The notes under the pieces are model-generated. The model saw nothing but the letters and a program-made list of their open reading frames with translations. It was not told where the DNA came from and searched no databases. A DNA stretch of 64,000 bases from KBS50 sp042434095 (GTDB lineage Bacteria > Actinomycetota > Actinomycetes > Mycobacteriales > Micromonosporaceae), in NCBI RefSeq assembly GCF_042434095.1, contig NZ_JBHLUE010000016.1:124001-188000 (forward strand), read 5' to 3'. Shown here in pieces: positions 35,508 through 44,041 of this stretch (position 1 is its first letter; every line of letters begins with the position of its first letter). The translations under genes were made by a program, and so were the position numbers.

Positions 35508-36191
35508 ATGCCTTCCTCGCTGGCCGACACCGTGATGACCCGGCTCACGACGGCGTACGGCGAAGCGCGCGACCCGGAGCGGGCCCTGGCCATGTCCACG
35601 TACATGCGCGGGCTTTTCCCGTTCCTCGGCATCCCGGCGCCGGCACAGCGGACCTTGAGCCGGACGGTGCTGGCCGGCCTGGACGCGCCGACGGAGGCCG
35701 ACCTACGGGCGGTGGCGGTGGCCTGCTGGGATCTTCCGGAGCGGGAGTTCCAGTATTTCGCCTGCGGGTACCTGCGCCGCCATGCGCCGGTCTGTTCGGC
35801 GGACTTCCTGGCAACGGCCCGGTTCCTGGTCAGCACGAAGCCCTGGTGGGACACGGTCGACAGCCTGGCCGCGCACCTCGTCGGCCCGCTCGTACGCCGG
35901 CATCCCGAGCTGTCCGCGGCGATGGACGAGTGGATCGCCGACCGGGACCTGTGGGTGGTGCGTAGCGCCCTGCTGCACCAGCTCACCTTCAAGGAGGCGA
36001 CCGACGAACGGCGACTCTTCGCGTACTGCGCCGCCCGGGCCGACCACCCGGACTTCTTCATCCGCAAGGCGATCGGCTGGGCGCTACGCGAGTACGCGAG
36101 GTCCGCGCCCGAGGTCGTCCGCCGGTACGTCGCGGCCAACCGCTCCCGGCTGTCCCCGCTGTCGGTACGCGAGGCCACCAAGCATCTCTGA
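35508..36191 (+). CDS. DNA alkylation repair protein, AlkD-like HEAT-repeat glycosylase
   Basis: 227-aa all-helical protein made of HEAT-like repeats. Removes alkylated purines without base flipping in characterised members. STYMRGLFPFLGIPAPAQR, the catalytic region STKPWWDTVDSLA (Trp and Asp of the active cleft), RDLWVVRSALLHQL and FIRKAIGWALREYAR are all family hallmarks. ATG 35508 is 7 nt after GATGAT, a possible leaderless -10; ATG 35496 is an alternative. The frame open back to 35430 runs into the 50-bp repeat and is not coding there. Confidence 0.9.
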   Translation: MPSSLADTVMTRLTTAYGEARDPERALAMSTYMRGLFPFLGIPAPAQRTLSRTVLAGLDAPTEADLRAVAVACWDLPEREFQYFACGYLRRHAPVCSADFLATARFLVSTKPWWDTVDSLAAHLVGPLVRRHPELSAAMDEWIADRDLWVVRSALLHQLTFKEATDERRLFAYCAARADHPDFFIRKAIGWALREYARSAPEVVRRYVAANRSRLSPLSVREATKHL

Positions 36192-36217
36192 TCCGCCGCG
36201 GTCGCGTTGCCGGCTGG

Positions 36218-36838
36218 TCAGACCAGCAGGGTGACGGCCAGGCCGGCGATGAGCGCGCTGGACAGCAGCGCCGTCACGAGCCTGCCGGTAGGGCCGGCCA
36301 GAGCCCGGCCGACCAGCGATCCGCCCGCGGCGATCAGCAGCTGCCAGCTCGCCGAGGCGGTGAAGGCGCCGACCACGAACAGCACCGCGGCGCTGGCGGA
36401 GGAGCCGGCGGCCGGCTGCCGCCCGACCACGAGGGCGGCGAAGTAGACGATCGTCATCGGGTTGAGCAGGGTCAGCGCCAGCACCGCCGCGTACGCGCGG
36501 CCCGGGGTGGACAGCACCTCGGCCCGGCCGCCGGCCTGCGGTCGGCGGTGCCGGGTCACCGCCCGCCACCCGCCGTGCACGGCCAGCCCCAGCAGCACGA
36601 CCACGGCCACCCAGCGCAGCGGCTGGGCCACCGGGGTGATGAGCCGGGCCAGCGCCACCCCGCCGGCGGCCGCGACCGCCGCGTACAGGCCGTCGGCCGT
36701 GGCCACGCCGGCCGCGGCGGCGGCGCCGACCCGCAGCGAGAACCGCGCGCTCAGACCCAGCACGAGCACGGCGATGGCACCGACCGGGAGCGCCACGCCG
36801 TACCCGGCCACCAGCCCGGCCAGGAAGGCCGCCGTCAC
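36218..36838 (-). CDS. LysE/RhtB-family amino-acid exporter
   Basis: 206-aa inner-membrane protein with about six hydrophobic segments. The N-terminal GVALPVGAIAVLVLGLSAR takes the place of the family G-x-x-x-G-P-G motif, and the mid-protein LTLLNPMTIVYFAALVVG is typical (NP motif). Exports amino acids or related small molecules; the substrate is unknown. GTG start at 36838 without a clear ribosome-binding site. Convergent with the AlkD gene. Confidence 0.87.
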   Translation of the reverse strand: MTAAFLAGLVAGYGVALPVGAIAVLVLGLSARFSLRVGAAAAAGVATADGLYAAVAAAGGVALARLITPVAQPLRWVAVVVLLGLAVHGGWRAVTRHRRPQAGGRAEVLSTPGRAYAAVLALTLLNPMTIVYFAALVVGRQPAAGSSASAAVLFVVGAFTASASWQLLIAAGGSLVGRALAGPTGRLVTALLSSALIAGLAVTLLV

Positions 36839-37158
36839 GATCGGCGGCGAAGGACCGCGCCGGACACCGTGGCCACCCGCTGTCGCGCGGCCGCCGCGGC
36901 CAACGGTACAGGACGGGCGGCAAGCGGGTACGACGCGGTCACCCGCTCATTGTCGGCAACCCCCACGACCCGAGCCACCGCATTTCCGCGCCCCCGGCCT
37001 CCCCACCCGCCCCCGGGCCTCCCCGCGCCCACGCCTGCGGCGATCTTGCACCTTGGGCCCCCTTTCCGCGGCTTTTCGCCTCTTTTGCCGGGGCCAAAAG
37101 TGCAAGATCGCGGAGGAGGAGGGGTGGGGACGGGGGCGGGGGTGGGGAGAGGGCGGGG
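36839..37158. other. 320-bp intergenic region between lysE and the suf operon
   Basis: No gene seen. It contains the long inverted repeat described separately (37040-37111), flanked by pyrimidine-rich (36960-37020) and G-rich (37108-37156) stretches. The lysE promoter should lie in the first 100 bp. Both flanking genes are on the minus strand. Confidence 0.7.
37040..37111. terminator. 22-nt inverted repeat at the end of the suf operon
   Basis: The left arm at 37040-37061 starts GCGATCTTGCAC and ends GGGCCCC; the right arm at 37090-37111 starts GGGGCC and ends GTGCAAGATCGC. 20 of 22 positions pair, with a 28-nt T/C-rich loop. It lies about 50 bp after the last suf gene and would stop transcription toward lysE. 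The GATCTTGCAC arm looks like a dispersed element. Confidence 0.7.
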
Positions 37159-37497
37159 TTAGACGTTGAAGCCTAGGGAGCGGAGCTGGTCGCGGCCCTC
37201 GTCGGTGATCTTGTCGGGGCCCCACGGCGGCAGCCAGACCCAGTTGATCCGGAAGTCGTCCACCAGGCCGCCTCCCGGACCCTTGGTGAGCGCGTCCCGG
37301 GTCTGGTCCTCGATCACGTCGGTCAGCGGGCAGGCCGCCGAGGTGAGGGTCATGTCCAGGGTGGCCACGTTGTCGTCGCCGACGTGGATCCCGTACACGA
37401 GTCCCAGGTCGACCACGTTGATCCCCAGCTCGGGGTCGACCACGTCCTTCATCGCCTCTTCGATATCGGCGATCTTCGTCGTGCTGTCACTGCTCAT
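37159..37497 (-). CDS. sufT: DUF59 (MIP18/SufT-like) iron-sulfur assembly protein
   Basis: 112 aa. Core DVVDPELGINVVDLGLVYGI, TLTSAACPLTDVIEDQ with the conserved Cys, and NWVWLPPWGPDKITDEGRDQL are classical for SUF-linked DUF59 proteins, which help deliver or repair Fe-S clusters. ATG 37497 overlaps the sufU stop as ATGA. Last gene of the suf operon; a strong inverted repeat follows. The symbol follows common usage; direct evidence of its role in this lineage is limited. Confidence 0.88.
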   Translation of the reverse strand: MSSDSTTKIADIEEAMKDVVDPELGINVVDLGLVYGIHVGDDNVATLDMTLTSAACPLTDVIEDQTRDALTKGPGGGLVDDFRINWVWLPPWGPDKITDEGRDQLRSLGFNV

Positions 37498-37967
37498 GCC
37501 GTCACCTCCGGGCTCATTCCCATGCCTGCGCGCGCCGCCGCGTCCTTGAAGGCCATCCAGGGCAGCAGCGCGCACTTCACCCGGGCCGGGTAGCGGGCCA
37601 CCCCCGCGAAAGCCACCCCGTCACCCAGTACATCCTCGTCCGGCGCGACCTGTCCCCGGCTGGACATCAGCTCGACGAACGCCGCGTGCACCGCCGCCAC
37701 CCGGCCGGTGTCCTGCCCGGTCAGCAACTCGTGCAGCACGCTCGCCGAGGCCTGGCTGATCGAGCAGCCCATCCCGTCGTACGAGACGTCGGCCACCCGG
37801 TCGGCGTCCACCGCGACCCGGACCGTCACCTCGTCGCCGCAGGTCGGGTTCACGTGATGGGCCTCGGCGACCCGCAGGTCCGCGCCGCCGGCCTCGCGCA
37901 GCCCGCGGCCGTGCGGGTGCTTGTAATGGTCCAGGATGATCTCCTGGTACAGATCGTCGATCCGCAT
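37494..37967 (-). CDS. sufU: Fe-S assembly zinc sulfurtransferase SufU
   Basis: 157 aa. Accepts sulfur from SufS in Gram-positive SUF systems. Zinc/sulfur site: Cys in NPTCGDEV with Asp two residues on, Cys in GMGCSISQAS and Cys in RVKCALLPW, all present. The start MRIDDLYQEIILDHYKHPHG is typical. The ATG shares one base with the sufS stop (TGATG) and the stop overlaps the next gene, so the three are coupled. Confidence 0.93.
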   Translation of the reverse strand: MRIDDLYQEIILDHYKHPHGRGLREAGGADLRVAEAHHVNPTCGDEVTVRVAVDADRVADVSYDGMGCSISQASASVLHELLTGQDTGRVAAVHAAFVELMSSRGQVAPDEDVLGDGVAFAGVARYPARVKCALLPWMAFKDAAARAGMGMSPEVTA

Positions 37968-39274
37968 CAGCCGAACACCTTCCGTGCCTGATCGAGCCCG
38001 CGCACCAGCGCGTCGATCTCCCCTGTGGTGGTGTACAGGTAGAACGATGCCCGGGTCGTTGCCGGCACGCCATAGCGGACACACGTCGGTCGCGCACAGT
38101 GGTGCCCCACCCGCACCTGAACGCCCTGCGAGTCGAGCACCTGTCCCACATCGTGCGGATGCAGGTCGCCCAGGGCGAAGGAGATGGTGCCGCCCCGGCC
38201 TACCGGCACGGCCGGGCCGAAGATCCGCAGGCCGGGCACCGTGGAGAGGGCGTCCAGCGCGTACGCGGTCAGCTCCTTCTCGTGCCACTGGATGGCCTGC
38301 ATGCCGATCCCGGAGAGGTAGTCGATGGCCGCGCCCAGCCCGACTGCCTCGGCGATCGGCGGCGTGCCGGCCTCGAACCGGGCCGGCGGGGCCGCGAAGG
38401 TCGACCGGCCCATCGTCACCGTCTCGATCATCGACCCGCCGCCGAGCACCGGCGGCATCGCCGCCAGCAGCTCGGATCGGCCCCACAGCACCCCGATGCC
38501 GGTGGGCCCGCACATCTTGTGCCCGGTGAAGGCGATGAAGTCGGCGTCGTAGTCGACCACGTCCATCGGCAGGTGCGGCACCGACTGCGCGCAGTCCAGC
38601 AGCAGCAGCGCGCCCACCTCCCGCACCCGGCGGGTGATCCGCGACGTGGCGTTGACCGTGCCGAGGATGTTGGACATGTGCACCAGCGAGACGAGCTTCG
38701 TCCGCTCGTTGACCAGCTCGTCCAGGTTCGACTCGTCGAGCCGGCCGCCGTCGGTGAGGCCGAACCAGCGCAGCGTGGCGCCCGTCCGCTCGCAGAGCAA
38801 CTGCCAGGGCACGAGGTTCGAGTGGTGCTCCATCTCGGAGATCACCACCTCGTCGCCGGGCCCCAGCCGGAACCGCGGGTCACCCTTCGCGGCCGCCGAG
38901 GCGTTGGAGAAGGCGTACGCCACCAGGTTGATCGCCTCGGTGACGTTCTTGGTGAACACCACCTCGTCCGGGCTGGGCGCGTTGATGAACGCCGCCACCT
39001 TCGCCCGGGCCCCCTCGTACGCCTCGGTGGCCTCGGTGCCCAGCGTGTGCACCGAGCGGGAGACGTTCGCGTTGTGCCGCTCGTAGTGCTCGCGCAGCAC
39101 GTCGAGGACCTGCCGCGGCTTCTGCGAGGTGGCCGCGCTGTCGAGGTAGACCAGCGGGTGCCCGTTGACCTCCCGGCTCAGGATCGGGAAGTCGGCCCGC
39201 ACCCGGTCGACGTCGAAGCGCGGCACGTCGTCGTACTGCGGCATGCCCGGCGGGATGGCGATGGTGCTGCTCAT
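37967..39274 (-). CDS. sufS: Cysteine desulfurase SufS
   Basis: PLP enzyme taking sulfur from L-Cys for cluster assembly. 435 aa. Segments: YLDSAATSQKPRQVLDV, EMEHHSNLVPWQ, the PLP Lys in FTGHKMCGPTG, RFEAGTPPI, and the active Cys loop VGHHCARPTCVRYG. It starts 26 bp after sufC. Works with SufU, encoded next. Confidence 0.95.
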   Translation of the reverse strand: MSSTIAIPPGMPQYDDVPRFDVDRVRADFPILSREVNGHPLVYLDSAATSQKPRQVLDVLREHYERHNANVSRSVHTLGTEATEAYEGARAKVAAFINAPSPDEVVFTKNVTEAINLVAYAFSNASAAAKGDPRFRLGPGDEVVISEMEHHSNLVPWQLLCERTGATLRWFGLTDGGRLDESNLDELVNERTKLVSLVHMSNILGTVNATSRITRRVREVGALLLLDCAQSVPHLPMDVVDYDADFIAFTGHKMCGPTGIGVLWGRSELLAAMPPVLGGGSMIETVTMGRSTFAAPPARFEAGTPPIAEAVGLGAAIDYLSGIGMQAIQWHEKELTAYALDALSTVPGLRIFGPAVPVGRGGTISFALGDLHPHDVGQVLDSQGVQVRVGHHCARPTCVRYGVPATTRASFYLYTTTGEIDALVRGLDQARKVFG

Positions 39275-39300
39275 CTGCCCCTCGCGTCCTCTCGCTCCGG

Positions 39301-40074
39301 TCAGGCCCGCGCCGCGCCGGCGCCGGCCACGTACCGCTCGTAGCCGGACTCCTCCAGCTTGTCGGCCAGCTCCGGGCCACCCTGCTCGACGATCCGGCCG
39401 GCGACGAAGACGTGCACGTGGTCCGGCTTGATGTAGCGCAGGATCCGGGTGTAGTGGGTGATCAGCAGCAGGCCGGTCTCGCCGGTCTCGCGGATCCGGT
39501 TCACGCCCTGGCTGACCACCCGCAGCGCGTCCACGTCCAGACCCGAGTCGGTTTCGTCCAGGATCGCCATCTTGGGCTTGAGCAGCTCCAGCTGGACGAT
39601 CTCGTGCCGCTTCTTCTCGCCGCCGGAGAAGCCCTCGTTCACGTTGCGCTGGGCGAACGCCGGGTCCATCTGCAGCCGCTCCATGGCGCCGCGCAGCTCG
39701 CCGGCCCAGGTCCGCAGCTTCGGCGCCTGGCCGTCGATGGCCGTCTTGGCGGTACGCAGGAAGTTCGCCACCGACACGCCGGGCACCTCGACCGGGTACT
39801 GCATGGCCAGGAAGAGCCCGGCCCGGGCCCGCTCGTCGACGGACATGGCCAGCACGTCCTCGCCATCCAGCAGCACGCTGCCGCCGGTGATCTGGTATTT
39901 CGGGTGACCGGCGATCGAGTAGGCCAGGGTGGACTTGCCCGAGCCGTTCGGGCCCATGATGGCGTGCGTCTCGCCGGACCGCACGGTCAGGTCGACACCG
40001 GCCAGGATCGGCTTAAGCTCCCCGTCGGGCAGCTTGACCGACACCTGCAGGTCGCGGATCTCCAGGGTGCTCAT
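39301..40074 (-). CDS. sufC: Fe-S cluster assembly ATPase SufC
   Basis: 257-aa ABC-type ATPase of the SufBCD scaffold. Walker A MGPNGSGKSTLA, the signature GFSGGEKKRHEI, Walker B MAILDETDSGLD and the H-loop LLLITHYTRIL are intact. The start codon shares a base with the Rieske-gene stop (TAATG). Confidence 0.95.
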   Translation of the reverse strand: MSTLEIRDLQVSVKLPDGELKPILAGVDLTVRSGETHAIMGPNGSGKSTLAYSIAGHPKYQITGGSVLLDGEDVLAMSVDERARAGLFLAMQYPVEVPGVSVANFLRTAKTAIDGQAPKLRTWAGELRGAMERLQMDPAFAQRNVNEGFSGGEKKRHEIVQLELLKPKMAILDETDSGLDVDALRVVSQGVNRIRETGETGLLLITHYTRILRYIKPDHVHVFVAGRIVEQGGPELADKLEESGYERYVAGAGAARA

Positions 40075-40409
40075 TATCGGGTCACTCCATTGCTCGGCGT
40101 GAGGCTGACGTACACGTCGCCGTCACGGACATCGACGGGATAGACGGGAACGGGTTCGGTGGCGGGCAGCCCGGTCGGCTCGCCGGTCCGCAGGTCGAAG
40201 CGGGAGCCGTGCAGCCAGCACTCCAGCGTGCAGCCGTCCACCTCGCCCTCGGAGAGCGGGATGGCGGCGTGCGAGCACTCGTCGCGCACGGCGTAGAAGT
40301 TGCCGTCGTCGGCGTGCACCACGGCGATCTCGGCGCCGTCCACGTCGGCGCGGATCGCCGTGCCCTTCGGCACGTCGTCGGCGGCGCAGATCCGGATCGG
40401 TTCGGACAT
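40074..40409 (-). CDS. Rieske-type [2Fe-2S] ferredoxin component of the suf operon
   Basis: 111-aa small Rieske protein (non-heme oxygenase ferredoxin type). Ligand pairs CSHAAIPLSEG and CTLECWLHGSRFDL give the C-x-H and C-x2-H sites. Found between sufD and sufC in many actinobacteria; probably donates electrons during cluster assembly (inference). ATG 40409 overlaps the sufD stop by one base (TGATG); GTG 40412 is a possible start with a 4-nt overlap. Confidence 0.9.
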   Translation of the reverse strand: MSEPIRICAADDVPKGTAIRADVDGAEIAVVHADDGNFYAVRDECSHAAIPLSEGEVDGCTLECWLHGSRFDLRTGEPTGLPATEPVPVYPVDVRDGDVYVSLTPSNGVTR

Positions 40410-41605
40410 CACGCCCCCGCCGTCGCCGCGGCGTCCTCGCTCGCGACCGCGGGGCTCGCGAACTCGCTCCCCGCGCTCGCCAGCCGGGCCTCGATGGCGT
40501 CGCCCAGCCGCTCGCGCAGGGCCTCGACCGGGATCTTGTTGATCAGCTCTGCGAAGAAGCCGCGGACCACCAGCCGGCGTGCCTCGCCCTCCGGGATCCC
40601 CCGGGCCATCAGGTAGAACAGCTGCTCGTCGTCGAACCGCCCGGTGGCGCTGGCGTGTCCGGCCCCGGCCACCTCGCCCGTCTCGATCTCGAGGTTGGGC
40701 ACCGAGTCGGCCCGCGCGCCGTCGGTGAGCACGAGGTTCCGGTTGATCTCGTACGTGTCGGTGCCGGTGGCCTCGGCCCGGATGAGCACGTCGCCGACCC
40801 AGACGGTGTGCGCGTCGGCGCCCTGCAGCGCGCCCCGGTAGCCCACGTAGCTGCGGCAGTCCGGCACGGTGTGGTCGACCAGTTGGCGGTGCTCGAGGTG
40901 CTGGCCGCCGTCGGCGAAGTACAGGCCGTACAGCTCGGCCTCGCCGCCCCGGCCGGTGTATTCCACGTTGGTGTACTGCCGGACCAGGTCGCCGCCCAGG
41001 GAGACCTGGATGTGGACGACCTTGGCGTCCCGGCCGAGCCGCACCTTGAGGTGCTGCGCCTGGACCGCGTCGGCGGCCCAGTCGGCCACCGTGACCAGGG
41101 TCAGCTTCGCGCCGTCGGCCACCGCCACCTCGACGTTGTCGGCCAGCGTGACCGAGCCGGTGTGCTCCAGCACCAGGGTGGCCTCGGCGAACCGGCCCAC
41201 CTCCACGAACGTGTGCCCGTAGGCGACGCCCGCCGAGCCGTCGCCGACCACCCGCACCAGGGCCGGATCCGGTACGACCGCGTTGGCCGTGACCGAGACC
41301 AGCAGCGACTGCTCGGCGTTGCCGTACGCGAGCGCGCTGACCCGGTCGAACGGGGTGAGCACGCTGCCCACCCGCTCGTCGTCGTGCGGCACGGTGGAGA
41401 CGGTGACCCCGGGCGGCAACTGGCCGTACTCGTGCTTGATCGTGCCGGTCGCCGCCGGCGTGCCGGTGGCCAGCCCGCGCAGCCGCTTCAGCGGGGTGAA
41501 CCGCCAGTCCTCCTCCAGCCCGGTCAGGGCCGGGAAGTCCGCCACGTCGTACGAGCGGAGCGCCTGCGACTTCGTCTTCGGCGGCGCGAATGCCTGCGTG
41601 CTCAT
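40409..41605 (-). CDS. sufD: Fe-S cluster assembly protein SufD
   Basis: 398-aa scaffold subunit partnering SufB and SufC. The C-terminal beta-helix and tail carry the shared SufB/D pattern GHASATGRFDDEQLFYLMARG and IPEGEARRLVVRGFFAELI. YTNVEYTGRGGEAELYGLYF is typical of the helix. ATG 41605 has AGGA upstream. The open frame to 41638 gives no better start. 109 bp separates it from sufB. Confidence 0.93.
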   Translation of the reverse strand: MSTQAFAPPKTKSQALRSYDVADFPALTGLEEDWRFTPLKRLRGLATGTPAATGTIKHEYGQLPPGVTVSTVPHDDERVGSVLTPFDRVSALAYGNAEQSLLVSVTANAVVPDPALVRVVGDGSAGVAYGHTFVEVGRFAEATLVLEHTGSVTLADNVEVAVADGAKLTLVTVADWAADAVQAQHLKVRLGRDAKVVHIQVSLGGDLVRQYTNVEYTGRGGEAELYGLYFADGGQHLEHRQLVDHTVPDCRSYVGYRGALQGADAHTVWVGDVLIRAEATGTDTYEINRNLVLTDGARADSVPNLEIETGEVAGAGHASATGRFDDEQLFYLMARGIPEGEARRLVVRGFFAELINKIPVEALRERLGDAIEARLASAGSEFASPAVASEDAAATAGA

Positions 41606-41714
41606 CTCATCCTGTCTCTGCTGCGAACCCGTACACATCTACCGCCGCCCGAGGTCGGCGCCCGGCGCTGCCGCCGCGACCGCTGACCGGCCGCGGCGGC
41701 GGTCGCCGCCGGCG

Positions 41715-43148
41715 TCAGCCGACGGCGCCCTCCATCTGCAGCTCGATCAGGCGGTTGAGCTCCAGGGCGTACTCCATCGGCAGTTCCTTGGCGATCGGCT
41801 CGATGAAGCCGCGCACGATCATGGCCATCGCCTCGTCCTCGCTCAGGCCCCGGCTCATCAGGTAGAAGAGCTGGTCCTCGCTGACCTTCGAGACCGTGGC
41901 CTCGTGGCCCATCGACACGTCGTCCTCGCGGATGTCCACGTAGGGGTAGGTGTCCGACCGGGAGATGGCGTCCACCAGCAGCGCGTCGCACTTCACCGTG
42001 CTGCGGCTGCTGTTCGAGCCCTCCAGGACCTGCACGAGGCCCCGGTACGACGTCCGGCCGCCGGCACGGGCGATCGACTTCGAGACGATGGTGCTGGAGG
42101 TGTGCGGAGCGGCGTGCACCATCTTGGCGCCGGCGTCCTGGTGCTGCCCCTCGCCGGCCATGGCCACCGAGAGCACCTCGCCCTTGGCGTGCTCGCCGGT
42201 CATGTAGACGGCCGGGTACTTCATGGTCACCTTGGACCCGATGTTGCCGTCGATCCACTCCATGGTCGCGCCCTCGTGGCAGACGGCGCGCTTGGTGACC
42301 AGGTTGTAGACGTTGTTCGACCAGTTCTGGATGGTCGTGTAGCGGCACCGGGCGTTCTTCTTGACGATGATCTCGACGACCGCGCTGTGCAGCGAGTCGG
42401 ACGAGTAGATCGGCGCCGTGCAGCCCTCGACGTAGTGCACGTACGCGCCCTCGTCGACGATGATCAGCGTCCGCTCGAACTGGCCCATGTTCTCGGTGTT
42501 GATCCGGAAGTACGCCTGCAGCGGGATCTCCACGTTCACGCCCTTGGGCACGTAGATGAACGAGCCGCCGGACCAGACCGAGGTGTTCAGCGCCGCGAAC
42601 TTGTTGTCGCCGACCGGGATGACCGTGCCGAAGTACTCCTTGAACAGGTCCTCGTGCTCCTTGAGCGCGGTGTCCGTGTCCAGGAAGAGGACGCCCTGCT
42701 CCTCGAGGTCCTCACGGATCTTGTGGTAGACCACCTCGGACTCGTACTGCGCGGCCACGCCGGCGATGAGGCGCTGCTTCTCCGCCTCCGGGATGCCGAG
42801 CTTGTCGTACGTCCGCTTGATGTCCTCGGGCAGCTCGTCCCAGTTGGCCGCCTGCTTCTCGGTGGACCGCACGAAGTACTTGATGTTGTCGAAGTCGATC
42901 CCGGTGAGGTCCGCGCCCCAGGCCGGCATGGGCTTGCGGCCGAACAGCCGCAGGCCCTTGAGCCGCAGGTCGAGCATCCACGCCGGCTCGTTCTTCTTGG
43001 CGGAGATGTCCCGCACCACCGCCTCGTTGAGGCCGCGCTGGGCGGAGGCGCCCGCGATGTCGGAGTCGGCCCAGCCGTACTCGTACCGGCCCAGGGCGGC
43101 GAGGTGCTCCTCCTGGGTGGTGACGGGCTGGACGGTCTGCTCGGTCAT
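41715..43148 (-). CDS. sufB: Fe-S cluster assembly protein SufB
   Basis: 477-aa main scaffold subunit. Continuous family sequence: FDNIKYFVRSTEKQAANWDE, SFIYVPKGVNVEIPLQ, the catalytic-region Cys in RYTTIQNWSNN/KRAVCHEGA and MGHEATVSKVSEDQLFYLMS. No intein interrupts it, unlike in mycobacteria. ATG 43148 overlaps the sufR stop (ATGA), so it is translated with the regulator. Confidence 0.96.
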   Translation of the reverse strand: MTEQTVQPVTTQEEHLAALGRYEYGWADSDIAGASAQRGLNEAVVRDISAKKNEPAWMLDLRLKGLRLFGRKPMPAWGADLTGIDFDNIKYFVRSTEKQAANWDELPEDIKRTYDKLGIPEAEKQRLIAGVAAQYESEVVYHKIREDLEEQGVLFLDTDTALKEHEDLFKEYFGTVIPVGDNKFAALNTSVWSGGSFIYVPKGVNVEIPLQAYFRINTENMGQFERTLIIVDEGAYVHYVEGCTAPIYSSDSLHSAVVEIIVKKNARCRYTTIQNWSNNVYNLVTKRAVCHEGATMEWIDGNIGSKVTMKYPAVYMTGEHAKGEVLSVAMAGEGQHQDAGAKMVHAAPHTSSTIVSKSIARAGGRTSYRGLVQVLEGSNSSRSTVKCDALLVDAISRSDTYPYVDIREDDVSMGHEATVSKVSEDQLFYLMSRGLSEDEAMAMIVRGFIEPIAKELPMEYALELNRLIELQMEGAVG

Positions 43149-43936
43149 CTATCTGTCCTCACAGTGGAGACGGTGGTTCCGGTCTGGGTGACGGTGGTTC
43201 CGGTCGGCGCCCCGCCGGGCGCCGGAAGCGACCTGCCGCGCTGGGCCTGGGCCGGGATGTGCGTGGTGCACACCCCGTCGCCGTGCGCGATGGTCGCCAG
43301 CCGCTGCACGTGCGTGCCGACCAGGCGGGAGATGACCGCCGTCTCGGCCTCGCAGAGCTGCGGGAACTCGGCGGCCACGTGCGCCACCGGGCAGTGGTGC
43401 TGGCAGAGCTGGCCGCCGCTCGCGATCGTCGAGGCGTTGGCAGCGTAGCCCTCGGCCGTGAGCGCCCCGGCCAGGGCCTCGGCCCGGGCCAGCGGGTCCT
43501 CGCCGGCGTCCGCCATGGCCGACCGGCAGCGCGCCTCGAGGGCCGCCACCTGCTCGTTGGCGAACGCGTCGACCGCGTCCGGCCCGGCGTGCCGGGCGAT
43601 CCAGCGCAGCGCCGCGGTCGCCATGCCGTCGTACGTGTGGGTGCCGCAGCGGACCCGGCCGGCGTCGGTGAGCAGGAAGATCTTGGCCGGCCGGCCGCGC
43701 TGCCGGCCGCCCCGGACCGGCTGCTCGCGGGCGATCACGTCGCCGTCGACCTGCATGGCGTCCAGGTGCCGGCGGATGGCGGCCGGGCTCAGCCCCAGGG
43801 CGGCGCCGAGCTGGGCGGCCGTGGCCGCGCCGCGCACCAGCAGCAGCCGGGTCAGCCGGTCGCGGGTGCGGCCGTCCGCCGAGCCGGCGGCCGGGTCGGC
43901 CGGCTCGCGCTCGGGAGGCGCCACCGCGTTTTTCAC
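43145..43936 (-). CDS. sufR: SufR-type Fe-S cluster transcriptional repressor
   Basis: 263-aa winged-helix regulator heading the suf operon. The DNA-binding part is TAAQLGAALGLSPAAIRRHLDAMQ followed by RGRPAKIFLLTDAGR. The Fe-S ligands lie in QLCQHHCPVAHVA, FPQLCEAE and GDGVCTTH, consistent with a sensor cluster that signals cluster demand. The Thr/Gly/Pro tail is disordered. GTG 43936 is 7 nt after TAACGT (minus strand, 43949-43944): leaderless. An inverted repeat over this box is the likely autoregulatory site. Confidence 0.92.
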   Translation of the reverse strand: MKNAVAPPEREPADPAAGSADGRTRDRLTRLLLVRGAATAAQLGAALGLSPAAIRRHLDAMQVDGDVIAREQPVRGGRQRGRPAKIFLLTDAGRVRCGTHTYDGMATAALRWIARHAGPDAVDAFANEQVAALEARCRSAMADAGEDPLARAEALAGALTAEGYAANASTIASGGQLCQHHCPVAHVAAEFPQLCEAETAVISRLVGTHVQRLATIAHGDGVCTTHIPAQAQRGRSLPAPGGAPTGTTVTQTGTTVSTVRTDR

Positions 43937-44041
43937 AACGCCAACGTTACGTAATTGGCCCGAGCGCCGCAAACCCACCCCCGGGTGATCCCAACCACCG
44001 GCCCACCGGCGCCGGCCGGCGCGTTCAGTACGATGGGCGCC
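43937..44041. promoter_or_regulatory. Divergent sufR / ctaA promoter region with candidate SufR operator
   Basis: GCCAA (43940-43944) and TTGGC (43955-43959) form an inverted repeat with a 10-bp spacer holding the palindrome TTACGTAA (43947-43954). It overlaps the sufR -10 box TAACGT (minus strand, 43949-43944), so a bound protein would block transcription. On the plus strand TACGAT (44029-44034) is 7 nt before GTG 44042 of ctaA. Both starts look leaderless. Confidence 0.6.

Noticed and set aside
41715..43148. Intein in SufB, common in mycobacteria
   Set aside because: The protein is 477 aa and continuous through all conserved blocks.
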